Assembly (NCBI GenBank): GCA_963809245.1
Contig: CAWEIU010000003.1
Coordinates: 310,001-374,000 of the forward strand
Direction of reading: 5' to 3'
Source of the DNA: Roseiarcus sp963809245
GTDB lineage: Bacteria > Pseudomonadota > Alphaproteobacteria > Rhizobiales > Beijerinckiaceae
DNA: 64,000 nt
Under the pieces are notes generated by a model that saw only the letters and a program-made list of their open reading frames with translations, had not been told where the DNA came from and did not search any database. This document shows positions 42,100 through 49,438 of the stretch, piece by piece; position 1 is the stretch's first letter, and each line of letters starts with the position of its first letter. The translations under genes were made by a program, and so were the position numbers.

Positions 42100-42647
42100 C
42101 CCAGGCGTTCGTCGCGCTGCTGCGCGGCGTCAACGTCGGCGCCGCCAATCGGCTCTCGATGGCGGCGCTCGAGGCCGTGTTCAGAAAAGCGGGCGCCGCG
42201 CGTCCCGAGACCTTCATTCAAAGCGGCAACGTCGTATTTGAAGCACCGCGGGCCGACGGCGCCGCGATTGTCGCAGAGGTCGGATCCCGGATTGCCCGCG
42301 ACTTCGGCTTTGAGGCGCCGATCGTCCTGCGCGACGCGGAATCCTGGCGCGAGCTCGTCGGCGCCAATCCGTATCTCGCGCAGAGCGCCGATCCCAAGAC
42401 GCTGCACGCGCTCTGTCTCTCCGCCTCGCCCGATGCGACGCGTCTGGCGCGTCTCGACCCGAACCGCTCGCCGCCGGACGAATTCGCCGCCGTCGGACAA
42501 ACGTTCTATTTGCGCCTGCCCAACGGCGTTGCGCGCTCAAAGCTGACCAATGCTTGGTTCGACAAGACGCTCGGGGTCACGACGACGATGCGCAATTGGC
42601 CGACCGTGCTGGGCATTGCCGCCCTCTTGGATGCGCGAGCGATTTAG
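42096..42647 (+). CDS. DUF1697 family protein
   Basis: This 183-residue protein has the DUF1697 start FVALLRGVNVGAANRLSMAALEAVF and later FIQSGNVVFEAP, with the end LTNAWFDKTLGVTTTMRNWPTVLGI. Function is unknown; the family has a ferredoxin-like fold. The TTG start at 42096 overlaps the mazG stop (TTGA), so translation is coupled. No N-terminal signal is present. It converges with the SnoaL gene. Confidence 0.87.
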   Translation: MTQAFVALLRGVNVGAANRLSMAALEAVFRKAGAARPETFIQSGNVVFEAPRADGAAIVAEVGSRIARDFGFEAPIVLRDAESWRELVGANPYLAQSADPKTLHALCLSASPDATRLARLDPNRSPPDEFAAVGQTFYLRLPNGVARSKLTNAWFDKTLGVTTTMRNWPTVLGIAALLDARAI

Positions 42648-42658
42648 CTCTTCAACGG

Positions 42659-43138
42659 CTACGGCCTCAACTGCGCCACAACGCCGGCGATGTCGCCCAT
42701 GCCCCAATGTTCGACAATGCGGTCGCCGGCCGTTCGGAAGATGTCGCAAGACGTAAACCGCAACCTCTTGCCGGTCGGCGCGACGCCGAAATATACGCCC
42801 TGGTGCGTCCCCTCGTAGACGAAGCTCGCCGCGACCCGGTCAGCTTCGGCGACCGTCGTCTCGATCGAAACCTTCAGGTCCGGCAATCCCTTCAGTCGCG
42901 CGCCGAAAAACCCCACGGTCACCGCCTTGGGCGCGACGCCGGCCGGCGGCGGCGCAGCTGCGCTCCACTGATGATTGACGTAGTCGTCGGCGAACAAAGC
43001 GGCGAAGGCGTCGAGATCATGCGCCGTGAGCGCCTGGGCGAACCGCTCCGCGATCGAGGAACCGGAGGCTTTCACGCTCAAAACGAGCGGAGCGGCGCCG
43101 AGCAACGCCGCGCCGGCGATCAAAGTTCGGCGGTGCAT
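42659..43138 (-). CDS. SnoaL-like protein with signal peptide
   Basis: This 159-residue protein has a signal sequence with paired arginines (MHRRTLIAGAALLGAAPLVLS), possibly Tat-type, and a SnoaL-like/ester-cyclase alpha+beta barrel. AERFAQALTAHDLDAFAALFADDYVNHQW and VYEGTHQGVYFGVAPTGKRLRFTSCDIFR are typical. GGGAGG lies 5 bases ahead of the ATG at 43138; a TTG three bases earlier is less likely. Such proteins are usually small periplasmic or cytoplasmic barrels of unknown substrate. It precedes DUF2161 on the same strand only by orientation, not as an operon. Confidence 0.82.
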   Translation of the reverse strand: MHRRTLIAGAALLGAAPLVLSVKASGSSIAERFAQALTAHDLDAFAALFADDYVNHQWSAAAPPPAGVAPKAVTVGFFGARLKGLPDLKVSIETTVAEADRVAASFVYEGTHQGVYFGVAPTGKRLRFTSCDIFRTAGDRIVEHWGMGDIAGVVAQLRP

Positions 43139-43148
43139 CAAATCCTCC

Positions 43149-43799
43149 CTAACCTTGCGGCCAGCGCTTCAACGCTTCGCGTCCGGCCTCGCTCAGAGCA
43201 TAGACGCCGCGCGTCGTACGGTCGAACCAGCCGTAGACGTTGTCGAGGAGAATCTTGCCGGCGTCAGGCGCCTGCGCCTTCAGATCGCGCGGCCGGCTGG
43301 GCCCGGCGGCGAGCGCCGCCGCGCACAGCAGCGCCTGCTGGCGGTAGGCGGTCATGATGGGACGCCGCGAGCCTCCGCCCTCGCTGGGATCGCCCTGCCG
43401 GCGTCGATGCTCGTCGACCAGGCGCGACCTTCGCTTGGCGTCGCGACGCGGCGGGACTGCCTCGGGGCTCAGCAGGACATGCACGCCTCCGTTCGCATCG
43501 ACGGCCATCAGCCCGAAGCCGAGGCGCCGGCAGAGGTTGCGAAAGCGTGGGTCGCTCTCCCGCCCTTTGCCCCGGCGGGACAATTGCGCCGCCAGCCACA
43601 CCTCGTCGCCGACGCGCGCGCGGTCGACGCCCTGCAAGACGAGATCGAAGGTGAAAGTCAGCTTCAGCTCGCCGATCACCATCACCGGCGGATCGCCCTC
43701 GCTGAGGCCGACAAGGTCGCAGCCGCCGACTTCCCCTTTGACGCGATAGCCGAGGCTCTCGAGGTGTCGCTTGACCGGGAGATAGAGCGCGGTTTCCAG
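43149..43799 (-). CDS. DUF2161 protein with PD-(D/E)XK nuclease-fold core (start uncertain)
   Basis: The core LGYRVKGEVGGCDLVGL followed by PPVMVIGELKL has the PD-(D/E)XK pattern: D in CDL, then ELK (E-x-K) about 14 residues on. That is the metal-binding layout of many nucleases. The C-terminal part (ILLDNVYGWFDRTTRGVYALSEAGREALKRW) looks like a winged helix. In homologues the start falls just before the segment ETALYLPVKRHLE. I see no ATG, GTG or TTG there in frame; the nearest in-frame candidate is a CTG at 43799, and the frame stays open to 44225 through an opposite-strand gene. I therefore mark the 5' end as uncertain. It sits near a HerA-like ATPase. Confidence 0.7.
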   Translation of the reverse strand: METALYLPVKRHLESLGYRVKGEVGGCDLVGLSEGDPPVMVIGELKLTFTFDLVLQGVDRARVGDEVWLAAQLSRRGKGRESDPRFRNLCRRLGFGLMAVDANGGVHVLLSPEAVPPRRDAKRRSRLVDEHRRRQGDPSEGGGSRRPIMTAYRQQALLCAAALAAGPSRPRDLKAQAPDAGKILLDNVYGWFDRTTRGVYALSEAGREALKRWPQG

Positions 43800-44021
43800 G
43801 AATGTTTCTCTTGATGCTTGCTCAAAGCCGGAAGACGCGAACGTCCAGATGCGATGAAAGATGTTGAACGCGAAGGACGCTAGCCCAGAGGCGCGATTCG
43901 CGAAAGCGAGGCTCGGCGCGGTTGATTTCGGGAAATTACGATTGACCGAGCGCCGATTGGACCACCGCTGATTTAAGTGCCATGAACGCGGTCTTGATCC
44001 ACCTTGCGAAGGTTTGCGCGG

Positions 44022-44369
44022 ATGCTCATCGACTGGAATGATTTCCTTCCCAAAGTCAAAGGGAGCGTGAAGGCGCTTGCCGACGCCAGCCCCGAGACCA
44101 TCGTCGGCTATCGTCAAATCTGCGCCTTCGACGCGAAGAGCGGGCATTTGGATGAGAAAACGCGCGAACTGATCTCCCTGGCGGTGGCGGTGACAACCCG
44201 TAGCGACGGTTGCATCGCCAATCACACCAAGCGGGTGATCGAGCTCGGCGCGACGCGTGAGGAGGTCGCCGAGGCCATGGGCGTCGCGGTGGCGATGAAC
44301 GCCGGCGCCGCCGTCACCTACGCCGGCCGGGTCATGGACGCTTTCTCGGCCTTCTCGAACAAGGAATAG
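44022..44369 (+). CDS. AhpD/carboxymuconolactone decarboxylase-like protein
   Basis: This 115-residue protein has the AhpD-like helical fold (TRELISLAVAVTTRSDGCIANHTKRVIELGATREEVAEAMG). The usual CxxC redox pair is reduced to one cysteine: the first position is serine (RSDGC), so thiol peroxidase activity is doubtful. The histidine (ANH) is kept. GAAGG lies 9 bases ahead of the ATG at 44022. It lies between DUF2161 and the HerA-like ATPase but on the opposite strand. Confidence 0.86.
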   Translation: MLIDWNDFLPKVKGSVKALADASPETIVGYRQICAFDAKSGHLDEKTRELISLAVAVTTRSDGCIANHTKRVIELGATREEVAEAMGVAVAMNAGAAVTYAGRVMDAFSAFSNKE

Positions 44370-44399
44370 CGCCGTCGCGGCGGTCGTCGGCCAACCTGT

Positions 44400-45875
44400 T
44401 CAGGGCGCTTCGACCGCTTGGTCGGGCGCCGTCTCGATCTCCAGCTCGGGGAACACGACGATCCGCCGCTGCTGGAAGTCGGTGCGAATGACGATCGTCT
44501 CCATCTGCTCCAACTGGCCGAGCACGCGGCGCGCCCGGCCCGGCGAGTGGCTGCCGAAAAATCGGGCGATGTCCTCGTCCGGCGGGCAGCCGGCGTGCGC
44601 TACGGCGGCCCGGCACAGGAGCAGGAACACCCCCTGGAATTCATGCGGCAGACGGCGCGAGAGTTCGACCGCGCGCGCCCACGCCTCTTCGTCCGCTCCG
44701 TCAGGATAGGCCAGACGCGCCCGCTCGACGGTCAAGCGATGGCGAAACGCGGCCAGATCGGGCACGGCCGAGCCGAGCCGCCGCACGCGGCAGCGCACCA
44801 GGAAGTCGCGATGGAGCGCAGCCGGCTGCTGGTAGGCGCAGTCTGGGTCGGCGATCATCTGCGAAAGGATGTCGGCGATCGCCGCTTCCCGCTGCTCGCC
44901 GGTCAGCTCCGGCGGCGGGGCGGCGACATAGACCGGCGGCGGGCTCTGGTCGATGCGGGCCAGCACCTCGCGCCCACGCTGCTCGCCCGCTGGACGCGGG
45001 CGGGGCGGCTGAGGCACGCTCTCCGCCGGGGCGAGGATCAAGCTCTGCAATTCGATCGTCTCGACCGCTTCCGGCAAAGGCAGAAGCTTTGGCGCCGTCC
45101 CCCGGTCGGCGGTCTCGACGGCGCCGATGGTCACCGGCAAGGGACGCCGCGAGACCGCCGGCCCCAGGCCGATGAACGCGCCGCGCTTGAGATCGCGGAA
45201 CGCCTCCGCCTGGCGTCGCTCCATGCCGAGAAGATCGGACGCCCGGGCCATGTCGATATCAAGGAAGGTGCGGCCCATCAGGAAGTTTGAGGCTTCGGCG
45301 GCGACGTTCTTGGCGAGTTTGGCGAGACGCTGCGTGGCGATGATCCCGGCGAGGCCGCGCTTTCTGCCGCGGCACATCAGGTTGGTCATCGCCGCCAGAG
45401 ACGCCCGGCGGGCGTCGTCGGACGCGTCCGCGGCGGCGGCCGGGGCGAAGAGCTGCGCTTCGTCGACGACGACGAGCGCCGGAAACCAATGATCTCGATC
45501 CGCGTCGAACATCGCGTTGAGAAAGACGGCGGCGCAGCGCAATTGGCCGTCGACCTCGAGGCCCTCGAGATCGAGCACGACAGAGACGCGGTGCCGCCTC
45601 ACCCGCGCGGCGATGGCGGCGAGTTCGCGTTCGCATTCGGCGGCGTCCAGCACGACATGGCCGTAACGCTCGCCGAGCGAAACGAAATCGCCCTCGGGAT
45701 CGATGACGATCTGCTGCACGCGGTTCGCGCTCTGCTCGAGAATGCGGCGAAGGAGATGGGATTTTCCGGAACCGGAATTGCCCTGGACGAGCAGGCGCGT
45801 TGCGAGCAGTTCCTCGAGGTCGATCTCCACCGGCGCGCCGGCGCCCGTCATCCCAATATCAATACCCGCTCCCAT
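44400..45875 (-). CDS. HerA-like (DUF87) ATPase
   Basis: This 491-residue protein has a HerA/FtsK-type motor: Walker A GNSGSGKSH, Walker B LVVVDEAQLFAP and sensor region GIIATQRLAKLAKN. A C-terminal segment of about 200 residues follows (PLPVTIGAVET onward). HerA proteins are hexameric dsDNA translocases that usually partner with a nuclease such as NurA. No NurA is adjacent, but the PD-(D/E)XK protein at 43149 lies two genes away. GAGGG lies 5 bases ahead of the ATG at 45875. The C-terminal part has no recognised domain. Confidence 0.85.
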   Translation of the reverse strand: MGAGIDIGMTGAGAPVEIDLEELLATRLLVQGNSGSGKSHLLRRILEQSANRVQQIVIDPEGDFVSLGERYGHVVLDAAECERELAAIAARVRRHRVSVVLDLEGLEVDGQLRCAAVFLNAMFDADRDHWFPALVVVDEAQLFAPAAAADASDDARRASLAAMTNLMCRGRKRGLAGIIATQRLAKLAKNVAAEASNFLMGRTFLDIDMARASDLLGMERRQAEAFRDLKRGAFIGLGPAVSRRPLPVTIGAVETADRGTAPKLLPLPEAVETIELQSLILAPAESVPQPPRPRPAGEQRGREVLARIDQSPPPVYVAAPPPELTGEQREAAIADILSQMIADPDCAYQQPAALHRDFLVRCRVRRLGSAVPDLAAFRHRLTVERARLAYPDGADEEAWARAVELSRRLPHEFQGVFLLLCRAAVAHAGCPPDEDIARFFGSHSPGRARRVLGQLEQMETIVIRTDFQQRRIVVFPELEIETAPDQAVEAP

Positions 45876-45997
45876 CAACGCCCTCTGACAGCCTCGCAGA
45901 GTCGGGCCGCTTAGCACGAAAACCGCAGCCGATCAGGGCGAGCCCTTGGGCCATGCACAGATTTTGACGTTTCGGCGACCGATCCGAGAGCCGCGCG

Positions 45998-46711
45998 CTA
46001 TTTCGTCTCCAGCGCGTCGATCAGGCTCGCCGCAACGCCCAATTCGCGTAATTTCGGCACGCCGATCGTGACGACGTCGGCGCAAGCCTGAACGGCGTGG
46101 GGCAGGCTGACGGTCTCGATGTCCAGCCCCTTCGCCTCGGCGTCCGGCCAAAGCACGAAATCGAGTTCCGTCTCGCTCAGGGCCTGTTTGCAGTCTGGGT
46201 CCGCGTCCTTGCCGAGGCCCGCGACATAAAGCGCGCTCAGCGTCTTCGAGCCCACCACGCCAATTTTCGCGCCGTCCGCCGCCGTCTCCAGCGAAGTCCG
46301 TTCGACGATCGACTTCGGCAGCAGCGTCGCCCAGTCGACCGGCGCGCCGCTCTTGAGGTCGTAGACAAGCGCGAACATCGAGCCGTCCGGATGCGCGCCG
46401 CCACAATAGAGCGAATCGGAAACGAGATAGCTGAGATAACGCGGACCGCGCAGGGTCACTGCGACCGACCGCGACCAGTCGGCGTCCTTGGTCGCAATGC
46501 ACTCAGCGCGCGCCTTGCGCACGCGCTCATCGAGCTTGACGAGCCCCGCATTGATCTTGCCGGCGATCGCGTCATGGCCGGAGAGCTTCGGGAAGGCGGC
46601 GACCCCGGAGGCGAGCGGCGCCGGCGCAGTCAGGCTGATGGGCGCGTCCTCAGCGAACGCAGAACCGGTCAGCGTCGCGAGAGCGATGAAAACGATATGG
46701 GTGCGGCGCAT
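45998..46711 (-). CDS. secreted DUF3298-like protein
   Basis: This 237-residue protein has a signal peptide (MRRTHIVFIALATLTGSAFA) and a periplasmic domain with the motif SLYCGGAHPDGSMFALVYDLKSG, which resembles the DUF3298/RsiV-PdaC type (GGAHG). Another conserved element is DCKQALSETELDFVLWPDAEAKGL. Function unknown; in other lineages the domain binds peptidoglycan or lysozyme. It lies 122 bases from the HerA-like gene on the same strand. Confidence 0.78.
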   Translation of the reverse strand: MRRTHIVFIALATLTGSAFAEDAPISLTAPAPLASGVAAFPKLSGHDAIAGKINAGLVKLDERVRKARAECIATKDADWSRSVAVTLRGPRYLSYLVSDSLYCGGAHPDGSMFALVYDLKSGAPVDWATLLPKSIVERTSLETAADGAKIGVVGSKTLSALYVAGLGKDADPDCKQALSETELDFVLWPDAEAKGLDIETVSLPHAVQACADVVTIGVPKLRELGVAASLIDALETK

Positions 46712-46863
46712 GAGTCAATCTCGATCCCCGGCGGTGTGAAGCGCGCCGCCGGTCGCAGGCTTAGTCGATTCGCGGCCGAGCGCCTAGAAGCCTTCGCGTG
46801 CGACGAGCATGCGTTCCTTTGCGCTTTGGCGCTCCCCGAGGTCGCGCTATGATGCGCTGCATC

Positions 46864-48048
46864 ATGAGCCAATCCCTGACTGTTCGCTCCGTCGAGGGCG
46901 TCTCCGACATCCCCGCCGCCGCGTGGGACGCCTGCGCCAATCCGCCGGGCCTCACCAGCGAGGCGGCGGATGGCGAGCGCTTCAATCCCTTCGTCACCCA
47001 CGCCTTTCTGCTCGCCCTCGAGCAATCCCGCTCGGTCGGCGGCCGCTCAGGCTGGACGCCCGTCCATGTGCTGGTGGAAGACGCCGGAGGCCGCCTTGTC
47101 GCCGCGGCGCCGACCTACCTGAAAGGCCATAGCCAGGGTGAATATGTGTTCGACCATTCCTGGGCCGACGCCTACGAGCGGGCCGGCGGGCGCTACTATC
47201 CGAAGATTCAGGTCGCCGTCCCTTTCACGCCGGTGACCGGCCGGCGGATGCTCGTCGCCGCCGACGCGCCGAGCGGCGCGCGCGAGGCGCTCGTCGCCGG
47301 TTGGCGCGCGCTGCGCAAGGCCGCCGGCGCCTCCTCCGTCCATGTGACCTTTCCCAATCGCTCCGACAACGAGGCGCTGCAGCGGGTCGGCTTTCTCTCG
47401 CGCACCGGCGAGCAGTTTCACTTCGTCAACGAAGGCTACCGCGATTTCGACGACTTCCTCGCCGCTCTCGCCTCGCGCAAGCGCAAGGCGATCAAGCGCG
47501 AGCGGCGCGAAGCGCTGGGCGACGACATTTCGGTCGAGCTCCTGACCGGAAGTGACATCAAGTCAGAGCATTGGGACGCCTTCTTCGCGTTCTACATGGA
47601 CACCGGCTCGCGCAAATGGGGGCGCCCTTATCTGACGCGCGCTTTCTTCGAGCGCATCGGCGCGAGCATGGCCGAGCGCGTCCTGCTGGTGATGGCCAAG
47701 AGCGGCGGCCACTACGTCGCCGGCGCGATCAACTTCATCGGCGACGACGCGCTCTATGGGCGCAACTGGGGCGCGATCGTCGAGCGTCCCTTTCTCCACT
47801 TCGAAATCTGCTATTACCAGGCGATCGAATTCGCGATCAGCCGCGGTCTCGCCCGCGTCGAGGCGGGAGCGCAGGGAGAACACAAATTGGCGCGCGGCTA
47901 CCGACCGGTCCCGACCTACTCGGCGCACGAATTCGCCGACGCGCGGTTCCAGCGCGCTGTGGCGGACTATCTTACGCATGAGCGCGAGGCGGTGGACGAC
48001 GCGATCGCCGAATATTCCGACCACCTGCCCTTTCGCCGCGACGCCTGA
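46864..48048 (+). CDS. GNAT-like acyltransferase, DUF482 family
   Basis: This 394-residue cytoplasmic protein is of the DUF482 (peptidogalycan-type N-acyltransferase) family, resembling FemABX-like folds. RKRKAIKRERREALGDDISVELLTGSDI, then FYMDTGSRKWGRPYLTRAFFERIG and GAINFIGDDALYGRNWGAIVERPFLHFEICYYQAIEFAI are characteristic. The start at 46864 (MSQSL) is the likeliest of several ATGs; none has a strong ribosome site. Function is inferred to be acyl or aminoacyl transfer, possibly in cell-wall or amino-acid modification. It precedes the HIT gene by 29 bases. Confidence 0.83.
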   Translation: MSQSLTVRSVEGVSDIPAAAWDACANPPGLTSEAADGERFNPFVTHAFLLALEQSRSVGGRSGWTPVHVLVEDAGGRLVAAAPTYLKGHSQGEYVFDHSWADAYERAGGRYYPKIQVAVPFTPVTGRRMLVAADAPSGAREALVAGWRALRKAAGASSVHVTFPNRSDNEALQRVGFLSRTGEQFHFVNEGYRDFDDFLAALASRKRKAIKRERREALGDDISVELLTGSDIKSEHWDAFFAFYMDTGSRKWGRPYLTRAFFERIGASMAERVLLVMAKSGGHYVAGAINFIGDDALYGRNWGAIVERPFLHFEICYYQAIEFAISRGLARVEAGAQGEHKLARGYRPVPTYSAHEFADARFQRAVADYLTHEREAVDDAIAEYSDHLPFRRDA

Positions 48049-48077
48049 TTGCGGAATTCCATTTCGAGGGAGAGCCC

Positions 48078-48509
48078 ATGACCGAGTCCTACGACCCCAA
48101 CAACATCTTCGCGAAGATCCTTCGCGGAGAGGCGCCTTGCGTGCGCGTCGCCGAGGACGAGTTCTCGCTCGCCTTCATGGACATCATGCCGCGCGCGGAA
48201 GGCCATGTGCTGGTCGTGCCCAAGACGCCCGCGCGCAACATATTCGACATCGCGCCGGTTGACCTCGCCCGCCTCATGCCGACCGTCCAGCGCATCGCCA
48301 TCGCGGTGAAGCGCGGTCTCGGGGCGGAAGGGATCGTGGTGCAGCAGTTCAACGAGAGCGCGGGCGGCCAGGTCGTGTTCCACCTGCATTTCCACGTGCT
48401 GCCGCGCTGGACCGGAGTCGCGCTGCGGCCGCCGGGCGGCCCGATCGCCCCGCCCGAGCAGCTCGAGGTTCACGCGGCCAAGATTCGCGAGGCGCTGAAG
48501 ACGCTGTAG
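48078..48509 (+). CDS. HIT-family nucleotide hydrolase
   Basis: This 143-residue protein has the HIT motif HLHFHVLPRW, giving H-x-H-x-H for nucleotide binding and hydrolysis. The N-terminal FAKILRGEAPCVRVAEDEFSLAFMD is typical of the HinT/HIT group. The substrate is probably a nucleoside phosphoramidate or dinucleotide. It is followed by DUF1614 and clpA in a conserved order. Confidence 0.93.
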   Translation: MTESYDPNNIFAKILRGEAPCVRVAEDEFSLAFMDIMPRAEGHVLVVPKTPARNIFDIAPVDLARLMPTVQRIAIAVKRGLGAEGIVVQQFNESAGGQVVFHLHFHVLPRWTGVALRPPGGPIAPPEQLEVHAAKIREALKTL

Positions 48510-48576
48510 CCGGCAGGCGCCGCGGCCGGTCTTTCGCGCGACGCTTTGAGGGGCGCCCGGGGCGCCGGAGGCGCCG

Positions 48577-49287
48577 ATGGGTTCGAGCCATCTCTTTTAT
48601 CTCCCCGCCGAGCTGCTGCTCTACCTGGTGCTCGGCGGCTTTGTCGTCGTTCTGCTGGTCCTGCTGCAGATCGGACTGCTCAACCGCGCCTACCGGCGCC
48701 TTGGCCTCGAGCCGCGCGTCGCCATGCTGGTGCTGCTCGCCTCGCTGGTCGGCAGCTACATCAACATCCCGCTCTTCCAATTGCCGGACGCGCCGGTCGT
48801 CACGAGAAAGGCGATCATCGACATCTTTGGCGTGCCTTACTACGTCCCGCAAGTCGTGGACTGGCCCGGCGTCATCGTCGCCGTCAACGTCGGCGGCGCC
48901 GTCATTCCGACCCTGCTGTCGATCTATCTCGTCTTTCACAACCGCGTCGTCATCCAAGCGGCGATCGCGACCGCGGTGGTGGCGTACATCGTCCATCAGC
49001 TCGCGACGCCGGTTCCGGGCGTCGGCATTTCGGTGCCGCTGGTCGCCCCGCCGCTCATCGCGGCGCTCGCCGCTGTCGCGCTGTCGCGCGCCTACCCCGC
49101 AACCCTCGCCTATGTCGGCGGCTGCATGGGCGTTCTGGTCGGCGCCGACCTCCTGAATCTCGACAAGCTTCAGACCCTCGGCGCGCCGGTCGCCTCGATC
49201 GGCGGCGCCGGCGCCTTCGACGGCGTGTTTCTGACCGGCGTCGTCGCCGTGCTGCTGTCGGCGATCGGAGAGCGGACGCGGGTGTGA
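48577..49287 (+). CDS. DUF1614 membrane protein
   Basis: This 236-residue protein is largely hydrophobic with about seven membrane helices. It fits DUF1614 (YIVHQLATPVPGVGISVPLVAPPLIAALAAVAL and CMGVLVGADLLNL). The charged segment LNLDKLQTLGAPVASIGGAGAFDGVF is typical of the family end. GGAGG lies 5 bases ahead of the ATG. Function is unknown. It converges with clpA through a palindrome at 49381-49424. Confidence 0.88.
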   Translation: MGSSHLFYLPAELLLYLVLGGFVVVLLVLLQIGLLNRAYRRLGLEPRVAMLVLLASLVGSYINIPLFQLPDAPVVTRKAIIDIFGVPYYVPQVVDWPGVIVAVNVGGAVIPTLLSIYLVFHNRVVIQAAIATAVVAYIVHQLATPVPGVGISVPLVAPPLIAALAAVALSRAYPATLAYVGGCMGVLVGADLLNLDKLQTLGAPVASIGGAGAFDGVFLTGVVAVLLSAIGERTRV

Positions 49288-49380
49288 GCGTCAGGCGGGC
49301 GCGACAATGCGGACGCGATCGAGCCCGATGGCGCTAGTGCATTCCGCGATGCGATAAAATCGCGCCAGTAGCCCTCATCC

Positions 49381-49424
49381 GGCCCTTCGGGCCACCTTCT
49401 CCCGCAAGCGGGAGAAGGGATTTT
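49381..49424. repeat. tandem palindrome, REP-like, between convergent genes
   Basis: A GGCCC-TTC-GGGCC hairpin is followed by CCTTCTCCCGC-AA-GCGGGAGAAGG (perfect 11-bp arms) and GATTTT. It lies between the DUF1614 and clpA stops, so it may end both transcripts. The core CTCCCGC/GCGGGAG is shared with 5858-5873. Confidence 0.7.
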
Positions 49425-49438
49425 GGCGCGGTGTTTCC

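Noticed and set aside
43149..44225. Full-length DUF2161 frame starting at 44225
   Set aside because: The first part is antisense to the AhpD-like gene and shows no family similarity; the real start must lie near 43799.
44400..45875. HerA-like gene as part of a classical HerA-NurA system
   Set aside because: No NurA-like gene is adjacent, and the DUF2161 gene is separated by an opposite-strand gene; I keep it only as a lead.
49381..49424. Palindrome as part of a mobile element
   Set aside because: No transposase or target duplication is visible; it looks like an extragenic palindrome or transcript end.
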